In this document: positions 62,324 through 64,000 of the stretch, piece after piece
Numbering within the stretch: position 1 is the first letter of the stretch
How the letters are laid out: each line of letters opens with the position of its first letter
Source of the DNA: DASPGQ01 sp035457705
GTDB taxonomy: Bacteria; Acidobacteriota; Vicinamibacteria; Marinacidobacterales; SMYC01
DNA: 64,000 nucleotides
Direction of reading: 5' to 3'
Assembly (NCBI GenBank): GCA_035457705.1
Contig: DATIBD010000039.1
Span: 124,001 to 188,000, forward strand
Notes under the pieces: model-generated
The model's input: the letters and a program-made list of their open reading frames with translations, nothing else
Told to the model about the DNA's origin: nothing
Databases searched by the model: none
Position numbers and translations under genes: made by a program

Positions 62324-62756
62324 CACGATTTTCGCGCCGCTCGCGATCCTGACTGGCGAGGAGGTCGCTCGCCAGATAGATGCTGTCCTTGCCGTCGCGC
62401 GCCGCTTCGGCGGCCACGGCATGCAGATCGTCACCCTCCTCCTCCTCGCGAAGGCTGGCGAGACGAATGAGCATCGGTAGATTGACCCCGGTCACCACCT
62501 CGAGCCTTCCCTTCTCCAGAAGAGTAAGGCTGAGATTTGAAGGCGTGCCGCCGAACATGTCGGTCAGCACGACCACTCCCTTGCCGGATTCCACCCGGTC
62601 CACCGCTTCCTCGATTTCTTTCTGGGCGTCTTCGGGGCTCTCGTGCCACCCGATCGAAACGGCGGTGACGTTCGGAAGATCCCCGACGATCATCTCCGCC
62701 GCAGCGACCAGTTCCCGGGCGAGCTGCCCGTGGGTCACTACCACGAGTCCTATCAT
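62316..62756 (-). CDS. PTS mannose-type EIIA domain protein
   Basis: A 146-aa EIIA of the mannose/fructose family: the active His in VVVTHGQLARELV (near residue 9), VLTDMFGGTPSNLSL, GVNLPMLIRLAS. Found alone with ptsI, HPr and rapZ but without membrane components, so it likely serves in regulation through its phosphorylation state. The gap to rapZ is 21 bases. Confidence 0.93.
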   Translation of the reverse strand: MIGLVVVTHGQLARELVAAAEMIVGDLPNVTAVSIGWHESPEDAQKEIEEAVDRVESGKGVVVLTDMFGGTPSNLSLTLLEKGRLEVVTGVNLPMLIRLASLREEEEGDDLHAVAAEAARDGKDSIYLASDLLASQDRERRENRDG

Positions 62757-62777
62757 GATCTGAATCTCATTGCGGTC

Positions 62778-63656
62778 TCACTCGTTCTCGCAGTCGCGAT
62801 GCGAGACCCGCACTCCATGACGAGCGCCTCGCAGTCGCTGACCCAGGTGGTTGCCAATGACGACCGACCGGTGCTTCCCCCCGGTACAGCCCACGGCGAT
62901 CGTGAGATTGGCTCTTCCTTCTGCCGCATAATGGGGAAGCAGATAGGAAAGGAACCCGACCAGTCGCTCGAGAAGCTCGCTGGTCGCGGGCCGCTCCAGG
63001 AGATACCGCTCGACCTCGGGGTCGTTTCCGTCCTTGTCCCGAAGCGCGCTCTCGAAAAACGGGTTGGGCAGAAAACGGACGTCGAAAACGAGGTCTGCAC
63101 CGGGGGGAACCCCGTACTTGAATCCGAACGATAGGATGTGAATCGCCGGCCCTCGGGCAGCCGGTTCCCCGCCGAGACTGTCGAGGACCTGACGGCGAAG
63201 CTCGTGGACGGTGAGCTCGGACGTGTCGAAGATCCGGCTGGCGAGCCGGCGTATGGGCAGCAACTCGTTCTGTTCGACCCGAACGGCCTCGATCAAGGAT
63301 CCCTCCCGCTCCTGGAGCGGGTGAGGCCGCCGGCTCTCGCTGAACCGCCGCACGAGAACTTCGTCGCGCGCTTCGAAGAACACCACAGTCGTGGGAAAAC
63401 CCCGTTCGGCAAGCCGGCCGAGCGCCTCGGGAAAATGCTTCAGCAGACCTCTCTCGCGAATATCGGCGACGATGGCGACTCGATCGATATTGTCCCCACC
63501 CTGCGCCGTGAGCTCCCCGAAGGGGAGAATGAGGTTGACCGGAAGATTGTCCACACAGAAGTACCCCGCATCTTCGAGGGCCTTCAACGCGAGCGTTTTT
63601 CCCGATCCGGACAACCCGGTAATAAAGACGAATCGGACGCTTCTCGGGTCCGCCAT
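62778..63656 (-). CDS. rapZ: RapZ/YvcJ-family nucleotide-binding protein
   Basis: A 292-aa protein with Walker A FITGLSGSGKTLALKALED, CVDNLPVNL, the FSFGFKYGVPPGADLVFDVRFLPNPF-type core near 185 and the C-terminal VGCTGGKHRSVV. RapZ adapts RNase E to a small RNA in enterics; elsewhere its role is open. It lies between hpf and the PTS genes as in the classic rpoN-associated cluster. Confidence 0.94.
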   Translation of the reverse strand: MADPRSVRFVFITGLSGSGKTLALKALEDAGYFCVDNLPVNLILPFGELTAQGGDNIDRVAIVADIRERGLLKHFPEALGRLAERGFPTTVVFFEARDEVLVRRFSESRRPHPLQEREGSLIEAVRVEQNELLPIRRLASRIFDTSELTVHELRRQVLDSLGGEPAARGPAIHILSFGFKYGVPPGADLVFDVRFLPNPFFESALRDKDGNDPEVERYLLERPATSELLERLVGFLSYLLPHYAAEGRANLTIAVGCTGGKHRSVVIGNHLGQRLRGARHGVRVSHRDCENE

Positions 63657-63661
63657 CCGCC

Positions 63662-64000
63662 TTATAGTTCCGGCGCGATCAGCCCGAAGTTACCGTCAGG
63701 ACGCCGATAGAGCACGTTGGTACTATCGGTCATCGCATTGCGGAACACGAGGAACTCCGCCTGCTCCTCGTCGATCGCAATTACCGCTTCTTCCACCGTC
63801 AAGGGTTTGATCACGAACCGTCGACTCTCGACGACGCGACGATCCGCGGGCGGAATGTTCCGATCCGAGGAGATGACGTTGAAGGTGCCGACTCCCTGGA
63901 AACGTGCGGCCCGACGACGTTTCTTGTGAATCCTTTTCTCTGTTTGCCTCTTCGCCTGGGCTTCGAGCTTCTCGATCGCCTGCGTGACCGACGCCTTGAT
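63662..64000 (-). CDS. hpf: Long-form ribosome hibernation promoting factor, C-terminal part (runs off window)
   Basis: The last 112 codons of a minus-strand gene ending at a TAA (63664-63662). After a Lys/Arg-rich helix end and linker comes the dimerisation domain of long HPF: RFVIKPLTVEEAVIAIDEEQ, FLVFRNAMTDSTNVLYRRPDG, FGLIAPEL. Long HPF pairs 70S ribosomes into 100S in resting cells. rapZ follows after 5 bases. Confidence 0.92.
   Translation of the reverse strand: MKASVTQAIEKLEAQAKRQTEKRIHKKRRRAARFQGVGTFNVISSDRNIPPADRRVVESRRFVIKPLTVEEAVIAIDEEQAEFLVFRNAMTDSTNVLYRRPDGNFGLIAPEL

Overview
This is a GC-rich, gene-dense chromosomal window from a Gram-negative (diderm) bacterium, most likely an Acidobacteriota. 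Supporting signs are a lipid A/outer-membrane cluster that uses LpxI, an ADOP-type permease next to a PadR regulator, a CRTAC1/VCBS protein, a DUF6677-type membrane protein and ClpC in a diderm. No rRNA, tRNA, CRISPR, transposase or phage gene was seen. Many genes use GTG or TTG starts and 4-bp ATGA-type overlaps.

Layout. 1-7.8 kb (minus strand): an envelope block, bamA-skp/ompH-fabZ-lpxA-lpxI-Gfo/Idh fragment, with clpC upstream. 7.9-12.3 kb (minus): lolD-lolC/E, lysS, nusB, ribH. 12.3-15.4 kb (minus): an enoyl-CoA hydratase, a thiolase and three small membrane proteins, one of which (57 aa) overlaps its neighbours. 15.4-24.7 kb: nucleoside and pentose salvage, with upp divergent from deoA-nupC-punA-cdd, then hpt, a TonB-like protein, a CRTAC1 protein, and rpiB-deoC. 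The last two carry N-terminal extensions and an active-site substitution typical of bacterial-microcompartment enzymes. 24.9-27.2 kb: molybdenum-hydroxylase maturation genes xdhC-mocA-yqeC. 27.3-33.6 kb: periplasmic PIMT, lipoproteins, an SSS symporter, a HEAT-repeat protein, a PDZ-alpha/beta hydrolase and paired SnoaL-like proteins. 33.9-38.8 kb: a TPR protein, an ECF sigma factor with a zinc-finger/polymer-forming membrane protein, a TerB-like protein, and leuB behind a promoter-leader-terminator region. 38.8-43.8 kb: a chimeric, repeatedly frameshifted DNA-repair-ATPase relic and a shortened PspA. 43.8-49.7 kb: YkgJ, DUF502, GNAT, amidohydrolase and gdhA. 49.7-56.6 kb: a receiver/PEP-binding protein and an aminobenzoate-CoA-type degradation operon. 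56.6-60.2 kb: a secreted YHS/TRASH protein and padR-ADOP, the ADOP gene carrying an in-frame amber codon. 60.3-64 kb: ptsI-HPr-EIIA-rapZ-hpf, a regulatory PTS.

How the parts connect. Nucleosides entering through the CNT transporter would be split by DeoA and PNP to (deoxy)ribose-1-phosphate and bases. The bases are recovered by Upp and Hpt, and the pentose phosphates go to RpiB and DeoC. A phosphopentomutase is not in the window.

The signals most worth following are the microcompartment-type RpiB/DeoC pair without shell genes, a family of stop-codon-proximal hairpin repeats (two 127-bp near-identical copies, two short forms and one diverged copy with a compensatory base-pair change), the intrinsic terminator and leader RNA in front of leuB, and a perfect 12-bp inverted repeat overlapping the padR promoter.
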